A stretch of DNA of 64,000 nucleotides from Pseudarthrobacter sulfonivorans (GCF_001484605.1 NZ_CP013747.1:2914001-2978000); one strand, 5' to 3'. Numbered from the stretch's first letter, positions 8,332 to 17,513 are shown. The notes: a model not told the origin generated them from the sequence alone. Program-made: numbers and translations.

Positions 8332-9474
8332 TCAGGGGAGCGCGTACACGCGGCGGGCGTTGTCGTGTGCGACGAGTTGCACGATCTTGCGGGCGTCCGC
8401 CTCGGAACAGTCGTCGTCGTCGATCCATCCGCCCACTACCTTGGTGATTGCGTTGCGCCACAGTCTGGCGCCGAGGTAGTGAAGTTCGGCCGGGCCCAAC
8501 GCGTCGGAGGAGTAAAGGATTTTCGTGAAGGGAGCCAGTTCGAATGAGCGGGCCACCAGATCCCGGCTCCGTGACCCAGTGAAGTTCACGGCAAGGCCCA
8601 CATCGATGTAGACGTTTTCAAAGGCGTGGGCCAAATAGCCGGCTTCGCGCTCGAATGGATAGCAGTGGAGCAGCATGATTGGTGTGTCCCGGACTTTGGG
8701 GGACCGCAGAAAATCCAGGAGGTACAGGGGATTGGTTTTGTGGAGGTCCAGGTCGCGGTCACCGAATCCAACATGGAATTGCAACGGAAGCTTCATCGAC
8801 ACCGCCGTGTGGATCCCGTGGGCAATGAGCGTCACATCGGTGAGCTTCGCGTTGGTGCCGGCGCCCGGGTTCTCCTGCCATCGGCGGGCTGCTTCAACAA
8901 CCGCAGCCGGTGCCGGCCGGCTGAGATCCTGGTCGAATCCGGCGCGGTAGGCGAGAACTGTTTTGACGCCCACGGCGCTGCGGGTGAGCTCGTGAAGCCG
9001 CTGACCGAACTCGTCGACGTAATCTGCCGGATTGGCGATCTCCTGGATCAGCGACTCGGCGACCAGTTCCAGCCGAACGATCTCGTGGGTCCGCCCACCG
9101 GAGACGCCGGCCATGCCGGCCTTGCCGAGGTAGTCAGCGGCATCCAAGCCTGTATCGATCAGCCAGTCGCTCACGCCAGCAGCGCGGGTCATGCGGCGGC
9201 ACACCTCGAGTTCTGAAAGTTCGGAGCGCCGGCTCCAGTAGTCCGCCGGCGAGGCGTGCCGTGGCAAATCAAGAATGCCGCTGCACCAGCGCCGGATGGC
9301 GAGCCCGATTTGGGTGTTGTAGGTGTCCTCGGGCTTGGCCAGTGGTTCGGTGTTTCCCTCGTTGAGCGAGTTCTGAAAGCGTGCCTCATCACCGTCAGCG
9401 TGAAACGCGCCATGCACGTGGTGATCAATCAGGCTGACTTGTTCGACGAAGTCCGGGAAAGAACCGCCCGCCAT
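8332..9474 (-). CDS. Amidohydrolase (FluG N-domain-like, amidohydrolase_2)
   Basis: 380 residues. LIDHHVHG near residue 15 carries the HxH metal ligands; LLHCYPFEREAGYL and YSSDALG (about residues 270 and 320) supply further metal-site residues of a TIM-barrel hydrolase. Its ATG overlaps the stop of the upstream glutamine-synthetase-like gene by one base. Fungal FluG joins these two domains in one protein, so this is a split version; the substrate is unknown. A gamma-glutamyl conjugate or small amide is possible by inference. Confidence 0.8.
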   Translation of the reverse strand: MAGGSFPDFVEQVSLIDHHVHGAFHADGDEARFQNSLNEGNTEPLAKPEDTYNTQIGLAIRRWCSGILDLPRHASPADYWSRRSELSELEVCRRMTRAAGVSDWLIDTGLDAADYLGKAGMAGVSGGRTHEIVRLELVAESLIQEIANPADYVDEFGQRLHELTRSAVGVKTVLAYRAGFDQDLSRPAPAAVVEAARRWQENPGAGTNAKLTDVTLIAHGIHTAVSMKLPLQFHVGFGDRDLDLHKTNPLYLLDFLRSPKVRDTPIMLLHCYPFEREAGYLAHAFENVYIDVGLAVNFTGSRSRDLVARSFELAPFTKILYSSDALGPAELHYLGARLWRNAITKVVGGWIDDDDCSEADARKIVQLVAHDNARRVYALP

Positions 9475-10838
9475 TAGATCGACCAGGAGAGTCGAAAGCG
9501 TTCAGCAAGCTCGCCCGGCGAGAGGTCCGCCGAGATTCGCTGTTCGTAGCGCCGGACGGCCACCGTGGCATCGACGATGGCGTCTCCGAGAAGCCCGCGG
9601 GCAAGGCGTGACTTGTCCAGCGTGTCGATGATGGCGGTGGGGGAGCCTGAGAGCAGCCGGACGTTGGCCCGGTCCCGCTCGTCTTCCGAAAGCCGTCCGG
9701 GGTCACCCGGGACTTCTGCCGGCAGGCTGCGCCCGGTACGCATGCCGTCAAGGGCGAGCGCAAGGATGGATGCGGAGGCCAGATACACGTTTGCCGACGG
9801 GTCGACGATTTTCACCTCGACGTTGGCTCCGTGCGGATTGCTGTTGCCCTCGTTCAGAAAGCGCACAGAGGCCTCCCGGTTTTCCAGGCCCCAGCATAAG
9901 TAGGCACCCGACCACGTGCCGGGTGCCAACCGGCTTCCGGATAAGATCGATCCCGTGAGGAAACCCTGGATATCGGGGAGTCCTGCGATGATTCCGCCAA
10001 TGGCCGCGCCTCCCTCGGGGCGGATGCCGTGCGGTCCGCTGCCGCCGGAGAACAGCGGCAGGCCGTTCTTGTGGAGCGAAAAGTGCTGGTGGGCGCCGCT
10101 TCCGACGGTGCCGGGAAAGGGCAGCGGGGAGAACGAGGCCTGCATGCTGTGGGCCCGGGCGACGATGCCAACGATGATCTTGGCAACGACCACGGTGTCC
10201 GCTGCTTGAACCGGCGAAGCAGGGGGAAGCGAAAACTCGAACTGGTTCCTGCCGTACTCGGCGTGGATCTGCTCCATCGGAATGCCGGTATGGTTCAGCA
10301 CAGATAGCAGATCATCGAGGAATTCCGATCGGTCCAGGAGGCCGGTTGCCCCGTAGGGAACCCAGGGTGCGGTTTCCAGGGCTGAACCGTCCGGGGCGAC
10401 GAGGAAGAATTCAAGTTCGTGGCCCACGAGTGCCTGGTATCCGGCCTCGTCGAGGCTGCCGTCGACATCGGCCAGAAGGCCGCGGGCACAGGCCGGAGAC
10501 GCGGCCCCGTCTTGTTCGAAAAGGCTGCCCGGTGCCCATGCCCGGCCGCCCTGCAGGACACGGAGTCCCCCGATATCGATCTTGAGGCGCATATCGCCAA
10601 CGGGGGTGATGCTGTCCGTAAACGCTATCCCGCCGTCGATGGTGAAGACATGCCAGACGGGGGCAGCGCCCATCCCGGATTGGTGGAAGGCTTTGAGCCG
10701 GGCTAACGGAACGCTCTTGGCAAGCGTGATGCCCGAAGCGTTCACCACCGTGCCGATCACGGTGCGGACGCCGGCCGCTTCGAGCTCGCGCTGAGCCTTG
10801 GCAACAGCGGATTCGTCGGCTGATGCGATTTCAGTCAT
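9474..10838 (-). CDS. Glutamine synthetase-like gamma-glutamyl ligase (FluG C-domain-like)
   Basis: 454 residues from the ATG at 10838 (MTEIASADES); the frame is open further upstream but the extension has no family similarity. Glutamine-synthetase catalytic marks are GHELEFFLV, GSGAHQHFS and NREASVRFLNEG, then KIVDPSANVYL. The canonical N-terminal sequence of nitrogen-assimilating GlnA is missing, so ligation of glutamate to an amine other than ammonia is likely. Translationally coupled to the amidohydrolase downstream. Confidence 0.82.
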   Translation of the reverse strand: MTEIASADESAVAKAQRELEAAGVRTVIGTVVNASGITLAKSVPLARLKAFHQSGMGAAPVWHVFTIDGGIAFTDSITPVGDMRLKIDIGGLRVLQGGRAWAPGSLFEQDGAASPACARGLLADVDGSLDEAGYQALVGHELEFFLVAPDGSALETAPWVPYGATGLLDRSEFLDDLLSVLNHTGIPMEQIHAEYGRNQFEFSLPPASPVQAADTVVVAKIIVGIVARAHSMQASFSPLPFPGTVGSGAHQHFSLHKNGLPLFSGGSGPHGIRPEGGAAIGGIIAGLPDIQGFLTGSILSGSRLAPGTWSGAYLCWGLENREASVRFLNEGNSNPHGANVEVKIVDPSANVYLASASILALALDGMRTGRSLPAEVPGDPGRLSEDERDRANVRLLSGSPTAIIDTLDKSRLARGLLGDAIVDATVAVRRYEQRISADLSPGELAERFRLSWSI

Positions 10839-10908
10839 GCGCCTATCATGCGGCCCCTCCCCGTCCAATGAAAGGTTCGGAAGGTCTGCCGCTCCGCCAG
10901 ATTCTGGC

Positions 10909-11268
10909 CTAGGTGCTGAGGTTCCAGTGGACCCGGATAGCCTCGGCCATTGGGTCAGTGGCGACGTCGACGCGGAAAGCAACGGGCGCGGTCCCCGTCT
11001 CCTCGATGACCGAGTCACGGTACACGCGGCCGCATGACGGACACAGCGTGTAGAGCTCCCCATCCGCCGGCCATTCCGCCAGTTCCGCAGGGGCCGGGCT
11101 GCTCTCTCCGATGAAGACCGGGACGCCTTCTGAGTTCGCCTGAATCAACCCGTCCTTGCTGACGGTGTTGCCGCACACGCAGGTGATGGTGGTGACATCA
11201 TGACCGATAACATCGGCGGTTTCAGTGTCCACGATGACCTCCCGGCGCTGGAAGAGACGTTCTTTCAA
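10909..11268 (-). CDS. Hypothetical Cys-rich small protein (possible zinc ribbon)
   Basis: 119 residues, not assigned to a named family. TCVCGN (about residues 29-34) and LCPSCGRVY (about residues 75-83) form a CxC ... CxxC pair that could bind zinc. No signal peptide or membrane span. It is read leftward, 70 bases upstream of the glutamine-synthetase-like gene, with its own ATG at 11268; co-transcription with that operon is possible. Confidence 0.55.
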   Translation of the reverse strand: MKERLFQRREVIVDTETADVIGHDVTTITCVCGNTVSKDGLIQANSEGVPVFIGESSPAPAELAEWPADGELYTLCPSCGRVYRDSVIEETGTAPVAFRVDVATDPMAEAIRVHWNLST

Positions 11269-11311
11269 TTAGCTTATGCCTGCTGATCCGTGCGGGCGCC
11301 CTGGAATTGGA

Positions 11312-11341
11312 GCGCCATCCTCGCGTCCGACGGCGGCTGGT
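11312..11341 (+). pseudogene. Fragment of an SDR gene 3' end
   Basis: The bases spell AILASDGGW in one frame and match the SDR tails at 630-660 and 19,752-19,785 almost exactly, then diverge before the final SAL and stop. It sits in the short gap between the Cys-rich protein and the sensor kinase, without the hairpin that follows the other tails. Confidence 0.6.
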
Positions 11342-11431
11342 TCGATCCCCGCCAGCGTGGTCCGTGGGACGATTAGGTCCAGCGGACCGATTGTGGGCTG
11401 GCTTCGTGACGATAAATGGCCTGGGGGCCTC

Positions 11432-12607
11432 ATGACTGTTGATTCGAAGTGGAGTGCGCCGGGCGGGCTGGGCCGCCCCGACGTGGACGCCGCGAAGATT
11501 TCCGGACTACTGGGCAACTCCGGGGCCGCCATGACGGTGCTGGTTGTCGACGACGACGAAGGGTCCCTGCTCGTGGCGAAAGCCGCCGTCGAGAAATCCG
11601 GGCATAAATGCATTGTGGCCGCGGACGGCGACACGGCGTGGCAGCTTTACCTGGAGCGGCGTCCCCAGGTGGTGGTCAGCGACCTGATGATGCCCGGGCT
11701 CGACGGGTTTGACCTGTGCCGGGCGATCCGGGCCGCGGAGACAAGCTCCTATACGTACGTTGTACTGCTGACCTCGCACGGCGCCCAAGAGGACGTGCTG
11801 GAAGGCATGCGGGCCGGGGCGGACGACTACGTGACCAAGCCGTTGGACCCCTTCGTCCTGCACACCCGCCTGCTGGCTGCCCGGCGGGTCACGGCACTCC
11901 ACGGTGCCCTGGCCGACGCCCTGGATGAAGCCAAGGGCAGCAATGAACGGCTTGCTGAATTCACCGGCCGGGTCAGCCATGACCTCCGCAATCCGCTGGC
12001 CTCCATCCTGGGTTACGTCGAGCTGGGTGCCACGGACGCGGAATCGGGCCAGACAGGGGAGGCCACAGAGTACCTGGAAATCGTGGGCAGCAGTGCGCGG
12101 AGGATGCTGTCCATGGTGGAGGAGCTGCTTGCGTTCGCGTCCATCGGCGGTTCGCTGTCCAGGTCCCGGCTGTCGCTGGCTGCCCTGGTGAAGGAAGTCG
12201 CCGATGACCTCAGCCTGGGCCTGCGGGAAGCCGGAGCGGTGGTGCAGTGTGAGGACTTTGATTTCGACGCTGACGAAAGCCAGATGCGGGTAGCGCTGCA
12301 GAACCTGATCCAGAACGCGGTGGCCTACCGCCGTCCGGACGTTCCCCCGGTCATCAGCGTCAGCGGGCAGGAAGCCGGAGCCGGCGTCGTGGTGCGGGTG
12401 GAGGACAACGGCAAGGGAATCGGCGCGGGGGACCGGCGCCGGGTGGTTGAACCGCTGGTCCGCCTGCGCCGGGAAGGCGATCCTGCCGGCACGGGGCTGG
12501 GCCTGGCCACGTGTGCCAGGATCGCAACCGCCCACGGGGGACGGCTGGAGATCTCGCCCAGCCCCATCGGCGGGACCACCGTCAGCGTTTACTTGGGGGC
12601 GCCGTAA
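11432..12607 (+). CDS. Hybrid sensor: N-terminal receiver plus histidine kinase
   Basis: 391 residues from the ATG at 11432 (GGGGGCC upstream); a start at 11,522 (MTVLVVDDDEG) is possible. The receiver domain (about residues 30-150) has VVDDDE, the phospho-acceptor Asp in VVSDLMMPG and the Lys in VTKPLD. The HisKA domain has RVSHDLRNPLASI with the phosphorylated His, and the HATPase_c domain has NLIQNA, VEDNGKGIG and GTGLGLATC. No membrane span is evident, so it is cytoplasmic and probably receives phosphate from another kinase. No separate output regulator is nearby. Confidence 0.88.
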   Translation: MTVDSKWSAPGGLGRPDVDAAKISGLLGNSGAAMTVLVVDDDEGSLLVAKAAVEKSGHKCIVAADGDTAWQLYLERRPQVVVSDLMMPGLDGFDLCRAIRAAETSSYTYVVLLTSHGAQEDVLEGMRAGADDYVTKPLDPFVLHTRLLAARRVTALHGALADALDEAKGSNERLAEFTGRVSHDLRNPLASILGYVELGATDAESGQTGEATEYLEIVGSSARRMLSMVEELLAFASIGGSLSRSRLSLAALVKEVADDLSLGLREAGAVVQCEDFDFDADESQMRVALQNLIQNAVAYRRPDVPPVISVSGQEAGAGVVVRVEDNGKGIGAGDRRRVVEPLVRLRREGDPAGTGLGLATCARIATAHGGRLEISPSPIGGTTVSVYLGAP

Positions 12608-12778
12608 CGCAGGCTGGCCGTGCTGGCACGGCACGGGCATTGGTCCCTCCCAGTTCACCGTCCGGCAACCGGGAGGTCCTTCGCCGTTTTTCCGCGACCG
12701 GCAGTCTTTTCACGCCCTCTTTTGCCCGGCCCCCCAACCGGCCGGGCGGAGAATCCCCTGTACGCGTAGGAGTACTCC

Positions 12779-13636
12779 GTGTTCGTGAAAAGCACCATTG
12801 CCGCCCTCGCCGTCCTAGCCTCCCTGGCCGGGACAGCCGCCGCCCCGGCCCCAACAGAGGCACCTAAGCCCGCGTCCGTCGTCCTCGGACAGCCGCTGGC
12901 CGCAGCCCATGCCCACAACGACTATGAGCACGACCGTCCCCTGTTCGACGCTCTGGAGCACGGCTTCACCAGCGTCGAAGCCGACGTGTGGCTGGTGGAC
13001 GGCGAACTTCTGGTGGCCCACGACCTCAAGGACGCCCAGCCCGGGGTAACTCTCGAGAGCCTCTACCTTGACCCGCTGGACGAGCTGGTGCGGAACCAGG
13101 GCCACAGCGTTTACCCCCATTGGGACGGCAGCCTGCAGCTCCTGATCGACATCAAGAGTGAAGGCGAGGCCACCTACGCCGCCATCGAGCAGGAACTGGC
13201 CGAGCACCGGGACATCATGAGCCGCTACACCAACGGCACCACCAAAACCGGGCCCGTCACCGCCGTCATCAGCGGAAACCGCCCCTTGGCCACCATGCAG
13301 GCGCAGGAAAAGCGGTTCGGCTTCTATGACGGACGCTCCGCCAACCTCACCTCCGGCATGCCTGCCGGGCTGATGCCGCTGATCAGCGACAACTGGACCA
13401 AGCTCTTCACCTGGCAGGGCGTGGGCCCCATGCCCGAGGCCGAACGCACCAAGCTCCAGGCATACGTGACTGACGCCCACGCCAAGGGCTACCGGGTCCG
13501 CTTCTGGGCCACCCCTGACCAGCCCGGCGCCGCACGCGAAGCTGTCTGGAACGAACTCTTCGACGCCGGCGTGGACCACATCAACACCGACGACCTTGAG
13601 GCGCTGGAACAGTTCCTCGCCGCCCGCACGCTCTAA
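12779..13636 (+). CDS. Secreted PI-PLC/GDPD-superfamily phosphodiesterase
   Basis: 285 residues. A Sec-type signal (residues 1-22, ending TAAAPA) precedes AHAHNDYEHDRPLFDALEHG and VEADVWLVDGELLVAHD, the catalytic His and metal Glu/Asp pattern of TIM-barrel phosphodiesterases; HINTDDLEAL closes the domain. GTG at 12779 lies 7 bases after AGGAG; a second GTG two codons later is possible. The next gene is another secreted phosphoesterase 34 bases downstream, so the pair probably recovers phosphate or headgroups from lipids or teichoic acids outside the cell. Confidence 0.8.
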   Translation: MFVKSTIAALAVLASLAGTAAAPAPTEAPKPASVVLGQPLAAAHAHNDYEHDRPLFDALEHGFTSVEADVWLVDGELLVAHDLKDAQPGVTLESLYLDPLDELVRNQGHSVYPHWDGSLQLLIDIKSEGEATYAAIEQELAEHRDIMSRYTNGTTKTGPVTAVISGNRPLATMQAQEKRFGFYDGRSANLTSGMPAGLMPLISDNWTKLFTWQGVGPMPEAERTKLQAYVTDAHAKGYRVRFWATPDQPGAAREAVWNELFDAGVDHINTDDLEALEQFLAARTL

Positions 13637-13670
13637 AGCCGCCCCACCCAGCAGACACAGGAACACCACC

Positions 13671-14714
13671 ATGCCTTCAAAGACCGTGAAAACGACGACG
13701 GCGGCGGCGGCCGTCCTGGCGCTCGGCCTCCTTGCGTCCCAGCCCGCCATCGCAGCCAATAACACCTCTGACAGCCAGGCTTTCACCTTTGGCGTCATCG
13801 GCGACATCCCCTACGGCGACGCCGAAATCGCCAAATTCCCGTCCCGCATCCAGGACATCAACGGCGACAGCGCACTGAAGTTCGTCACCCATGTGGGCGA
13901 CATCAAGAACGGCTCCTCGGTGTGCTCCGACGAGTACTTCGCCAGCATCCGCTCGCAGTTCGACACCTTCGAGCACCCGCTGGTCTTCACCCCGGGCGAC
14001 AACGAGTGGGTGGACTGCCACCGCACCAATAACGGCGCCTACAACCCGCTGGAACGGCTGGACAGGCTGCGGGAGGTCTTCTTCGACGAGCCCGGCAAGA
14101 CCCTGGGCGCAACCATGCCGGTCAAGACCCAGGAGAACCTTGGGCTTCCGGAAAATGTCCGCTTCACCCAGAACCGCGTGGCCTTCTCCGTGGTGAACGT
14201 CCAGGGCAGCAACAACTCGCTGCTTCCATGGAGCGGCCTGGGCGAAACCACACCCACGCCCGAGCAGCTGGCCGAAGTTGAGCACCGGACGGATGCCGTC
14301 CTGGACCAGATACGTGACACGTTCACTGACGCCGAGCGCCGCAACGACCGCGCCGTGGTGCTGATGACGCAGGCCGACATGTTTGATCCGTCGCTGCTCG
14401 CCGCGGCCACTGCCAACCCGGAAACGGTCTCCGGGTTCCGGGAGATCGTTGCGGCCATCATTGAAGAGACCAGCCGCTTTGACCGCCCTGTCTATCTCAT
14501 CAACGGCGACAGCCACGTCTTTGCCGAGAACCAGCCGCTGGCGGAAGGCTCACCATGGCTGGAGGTCTACGGCCAGCCCGCCGCGGATGACCTGCAGCGC
14601 ATCACCGTGGACGGATCGGCCAACGCCACCAACTACGTCAGGTTCACGGTTGTCGGCAACAGCAGCGACGGCGATGATGTCCTGAGCTGGGAGAAGGTCC
14701 CCTTCAGCCAGTAG
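13671..14714 (+). CDS. Secreted calcineurin-like metallophosphoesterase
   Basis: 347 residues from the ATG at 13671 (MPSKTVKTTT); a signal peptide ends near AIAANN. Metal-binding blocks are GVIGDIPYGD, THVGDIKNG and FTPGDNEWVDC, and INGDSHVF near residue 280 gives the late His motif. Probably exported, with a phosphomonoester or diester substrate that is not identifiable. It follows the PI-PLC-like gene in an apparent two-gene operon that ends at a dispersed hairpin. Confidence 0.85.
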   Translation: MPSKTVKTTTAAAAVLALGLLASQPAIAANNTSDSQAFTFGVIGDIPYGDAEIAKFPSRIQDINGDSALKFVTHVGDIKNGSSVCSDEYFASIRSQFDTFEHPLVFTPGDNEWVDCHRTNNGAYNPLERLDRLREVFFDEPGKTLGATMPVKTQENLGLPENVRFTQNRVAFSVVNVQGSNNSLLPWSGLGETTPTPEQLAEVEHRTDAVLDQIRDTFTDAERRNDRAVVLMTQADMFDPSLLAAATANPETVSGFREIVAAIIEETSRFDRPVYLINGDSHVFAENQPLAEGSPWLEVYGQPAADDLQRITVDGSANATNYVRFTVVGNSSDGDDVLSWEKVPFSQ

Positions 14715-14725
14715 GCACCAAACGG

Positions 14726-14764
14726 AAGCGGACGACGGCGGGAGCCTCCCGCCGTCGTCCGCTT
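14726..14764. repeat. Dispersed hairpin repeat, copy 3
   Basis: 19-bp perfect arms (14726-14744 with 14746-14764), in practice with an unpaired apex. The left flank GGCACCAAACGG is identical to that of copy 8. It lies 12 bases after the metallophosphoesterase stop. Confidence 0.9.
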
Positions 14765-14889
14765 TACTCTGCCCTCGAAGTAGCCCAACGCCCGGCTCCT
14801 CCTGCGATGCCCCGCGCCCTCAACTCCGGAACTGCCGGCGGCGTCTGAATCCCATGAACCCCTTGACGGTGTGATCTGCGTCGCGTAGC

Positions 14890-14919
14890 TTGTTCAACAA
14901 GAGGATTGTTCAACAATCC
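14890..14919. promoter_or_regulatory. Tandem palindromic operator upstream of the MHS transporter
   Basis: TTGTTCAACAA (14890-14900) is followed two bases later by GGATTGTTCAACAATCC (14903-14919), a perfect 17-base palindrome with the same core. The TTGTnnAACAA pattern is typical of GntR (FadR/VanR-like) operators. No GntR gene is adjacent. The rest of the 313-base gap (14766-15078) holds only the leader and a ribosome-binding site (TGGAGGA). Confidence 0.7.
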
Positions 14920-15078
14920 AACGATCGCCGCAATTCCGACTTCCGCAGCCATCCTGACGGCAAGCCGCCCAGCCGCCAAATGTCCCACCCTGCAACGCCG
15001 CAGGCGAGGACAGAAGCGGGCACCAGCACCATCCATCCCGCACTCGGATGACATCAACTCTCTTCATGGAGGATTAAC

Positions 15079-16443
15079 ATGGCCACTCCCCAAGCAATGG
15101 CCCCCGTTGACGCAAAGCCCCCGGTGGGGCGCAAGGACATGTACAAGGCATTCGCGGCCAGCCTGACCGGAACCGCGCTGGAGTTCTACGACTTCGCCGT
15201 CTACTCCGCCGCGGCTGCGATCGTTTTCCCGCTTATCTTCTTCCCGGCCTCGGACCCGGTCACGGGCACCCTGCTGGCCTTCTCCACCTACGCCGTCGGT
15301 TACATTTCCCGTCCTGTTGGCGGCATCATCTTCGGACGGCTCGGGGACGAGATCGGCCGCAAGAAGATCCTGGTCATTACACTGATGCTGATCGGCGTGG
15401 CCACGTTCCTCATCGGCCTGCTGCCCACGTATGACAACATCGGCGTCATCGCCCCCGCCATCCTCGTGTTCCTCCGCTTCGCCCAGGGCGTTGGCGTCGG
15501 CGGCGAATGGGGCGGCGCGGTCCTGCTCTCCAGTGAATTCGGCGACCCGAACAAGCGCGGATTCTGGGCCTCTGCCGCACAGATCGGCCCGCCCGCCGGC
15601 AACCTCATGGCCAACGGTGCACTCGCCGTCCTCACCCTGACCCTGTCCGAAGAAGACTTCCTGAGCTTCGGCTGGCGCATCGCGTTCCTGATCTCGGCGC
15701 TGCTGGTGGCCTTCGGCCTCTGGATCCGGCTCAAGCTCGAGGACACCCCCATCTTCAAGGCCATGGAGGCCCGGGGCGACAAGCCCAAGGCCCCCATCCG
15801 CGAGGTGCTTGCCACCCAGCGCCGGCCCCTCATCGCCGCCATGCTCAGCCGCATCGGCCCGGACGTTCTGTACGCCATGTGCACCGTCTTCACGCTCACT
15901 TACGGCATCCAGGAGCTCGGCTTCGACCGCGGCCAGGTTCTCGTCGCCGTCCTGATCGGATCAGCACTCCAGATCTTCACCATGCCGCTCGCCGGAGCCA
16001 TCTCCGACCGCATCAACCGCCGCCTGGTCTACGGAGTCGCCGCAGTTGGCGCGGCCGTCTGGGCCTACCTGTTCTTCATCGTTCTTGAGGGACGGTCCCC
16101 GGTCATGCTGGTCGTGGGCATCGTGCTGGGCCTGCTCTGCCACTCGTTTATGTACGGACCCCAGGCAGCGTTCGTCGTCGAGCAGTTCTCGCCGCGGCTC
16201 CGCTCCACCGGCAGCTCACTGGCCTACACGTTCGCCGGCATCATCGGCGGCGCCATCGCCCCGTTTATGTTCACCCTCCTGCTGAGCACGTATGACAGCT
16301 GGGTCCCGGTGGCCGTCTACCTCAGCGTCGCCTGCCTGCTGACCCTGGTGGGCCTCGCCCTGGGCCGCGACTCCAACGTTGCCGAGGATAAGGAATACCT
16401 GCAGACCGGGCAGGCAGCGGCTGAACTTGTGGAATCCAAGTGA
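15079..16443 (+). CDS. MHS-family MFS transporter (metabolite:H+ symporter)
   Basis: 454 residues with 12 predicted spans. TGTALEFYDFAVYS in span 1 and GRLGDEIGRKKIL between spans 2 and 3 are marks of the metabolite:H+ symporter family (dicarboxylates, shikimate, proline/betaine). ATG at 15079 with GGAGGA upstream. The stop overlaps the GTG of the DUF1445 gene by four bases, so import and metabolism of one acid are probably linked. Controlled by the palindromes at 14890-14919. Confidence 0.9.
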   Translation: MATPQAMAPVDAKPPVGRKDMYKAFAASLTGTALEFYDFAVYSAAAAIVFPLIFFPASDPVTGTLLAFSTYAVGYISRPVGGIIFGRLGDEIGRKKILVITLMLIGVATFLIGLLPTYDNIGVIAPAILVFLRFAQGVGVGGEWGGAVLLSSEFGDPNKRGFWASAAQIGPPAGNLMANGALAVLTLTLSEEDFLSFGWRIAFLISALLVAFGLWIRLKLEDTPIFKAMEARGDKPKAPIREVLATQRRPLIAAMLSRIGPDVLYAMCTVFTLTYGIQELGFDRGQVLVAVLIGSALQIFTMPLAGAISDRINRRLVYGVAAVGAAVWAYLFFIVLEGRSPVMLVVGIVLGLLCHSFMYGPQAAFVVEQFSPRLRSTGSSLAYTFAGIIGGAIAPFMFTLLLSTYDSWVPVAVYLSVACLLTLVGLALGRDSNVAEDKEYLQTGQAAAELVESK

Positions 16444-17243
16444 GCCAGCCACACGCCCTCCTGGCCCCCGCCGACGCACGCCTGAAGTTCCGCAACGGCC
16501 TGGTCACCCCCACCTCCGGCTGGAGCGATGGCTACACCCAGGCGAACCTGATCGCGGTGACGGCCGACTACGCCGATGAATTCATCGAATTCTGCAGGCT
16601 GAACCCCAAAGCCTGCCCCGTCATCGACATCATTCCGGCCGGACAGTATGAAAGCGCCCTGGCGCCCGGCTCCGATATCCGCACCGATATCCCCGCCTAC
16701 CGCGTCTGGCAGGACGGCGTGCTCACCGCCGAAGTCCCCGACGTCGCCGCTGTGTGGCGTGACGACATGGTGGGTGTCCTCATCGGCTGCAGCTTCACCT
16801 TCGAGGCCGCGCTGGCCAGCGAAGGGATCCCGCTGCGGCACACCGAAACCGGCCGCAACGTCCCCATGTACCGCACGAACGTCGAGTGCACCCCTGCCGG
16901 ACGGATCCACGGCCCCATGGTGGTCTCCATGCGCCCGATGCTGCCCGAGCTGGTTGAAACCGCCATCAGGGTCACGTCGGAAGTGCCGAAGGTCCACGGC
17001 AGCCCGGTCCACATCGGGTCACCGGAGGACCTCGGCATCGCCGACATCAACCGCCCCGACTTCGGGGATGCGGTGGAGATCCGGCCAGGGGAGGTGCCGG
17101 TTTTCTGGGCCTGCGGCGTGACACCGCAGAGCGCAGTGATGGCATCCAGGCCCTCCTTCGCCATCAGCCACGCTCCCGGGCACATGTTCATCACTGATAT
17201 TCCCGAAAGCACCTACCGGGAACCGGCGGGAGAGCCATCGTGA
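16440..17243 (+). CDS. DUF1445 protein (putative hydro-lyase / D-glutamate cyclase family)
   Basis: 267 residues covering the full family length. Recognisable blocks are FRNGLVTPTSGWSDGYTQAN, IGCSFTFEAAL near residue 118, MYRTNVECTPAG and FWACGVTPQSAVM with ISHAPGHMFITDI at the C-terminus. Mammalian D-glutamate cyclase and bacterial hydro-lyases of this family interconvert small amino or hydroxy acids. Start GTG overlaps the transporter stop (GTGA). The precise reaction here is unproven. Confidence 0.85.
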   Translation: MSQPHALLAPADARLKFRNGLVTPTSGWSDGYTQANLIAVTADYADEFIEFCRLNPKACPVIDIIPAGQYESALAPGSDIRTDIPAYRVWQDGVLTAEVPDVAAVWRDDMVGVLIGCSFTFEAALASEGIPLRHTETGRNVPMYRTNVECTPAGRIHGPMVVSMRPMLPELVETAIRVTSEVPKVHGSPVHIGSPEDLGIADINRPDFGDAVEIRPGEVPVFWACGVTPQSAVMASRPSFAISHAPGHMFITDIPESTYREPAGEPS

Positions 17244-17503
17244 AGCGGAGACTTCCCGTGGCCGAGAAGCGGGCCCGCCGCGTCATCAACCTGTCGGTGC
17301 CACGCCAGCAGGCCACCGGCACACACTGCGAGCTGACCGGCGTCTGGCGGAGCCCCACGGGAGCGAGCATTCAGCTCTACGAGGGCCAGCTCATTCCGAG
17401 CGATTCCGGCCGGCCCTGCGTCTGGACCTACGCAGGCCTCCCGGCAAACAAGACGGATTCGCGCGAGGCCCGCGTGGCCACTGCTGAACACCACAGACAG
17501 TAA
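17240..17503 (+). CDS. Small hypothetical protein
   Basis: 87 residues. The GTG start at 17240 overlaps the stop of the DUF1445 gene, in the arrangement used between the two genes before it, which supports a real third gene in the operon. It has a basic head (KRRLPVAEKRARRV), then CELTGVWRSPTGASIQL and CVWTYAG; the two Cys could pair or bind metal. No known family recognised. Confidence 0.55.
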   Translation: MKRRLPVAEKRARRVINLSVPRQQATGTHCELTGVWRSPTGASIQLYEGQLIPSDSGRPCVWTYAGLPANKTDSREARVATAEHHRQ

Positions 17504-17513
17504 ATGCCGCACA

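Noticed and set aside
12815..13807. 330-codon minus-strand frame opposite the PI-PLC-like gene
   Set aside because: Gly/Val-rich shadow; the plus strand has a signal peptide and catalytic motifs.
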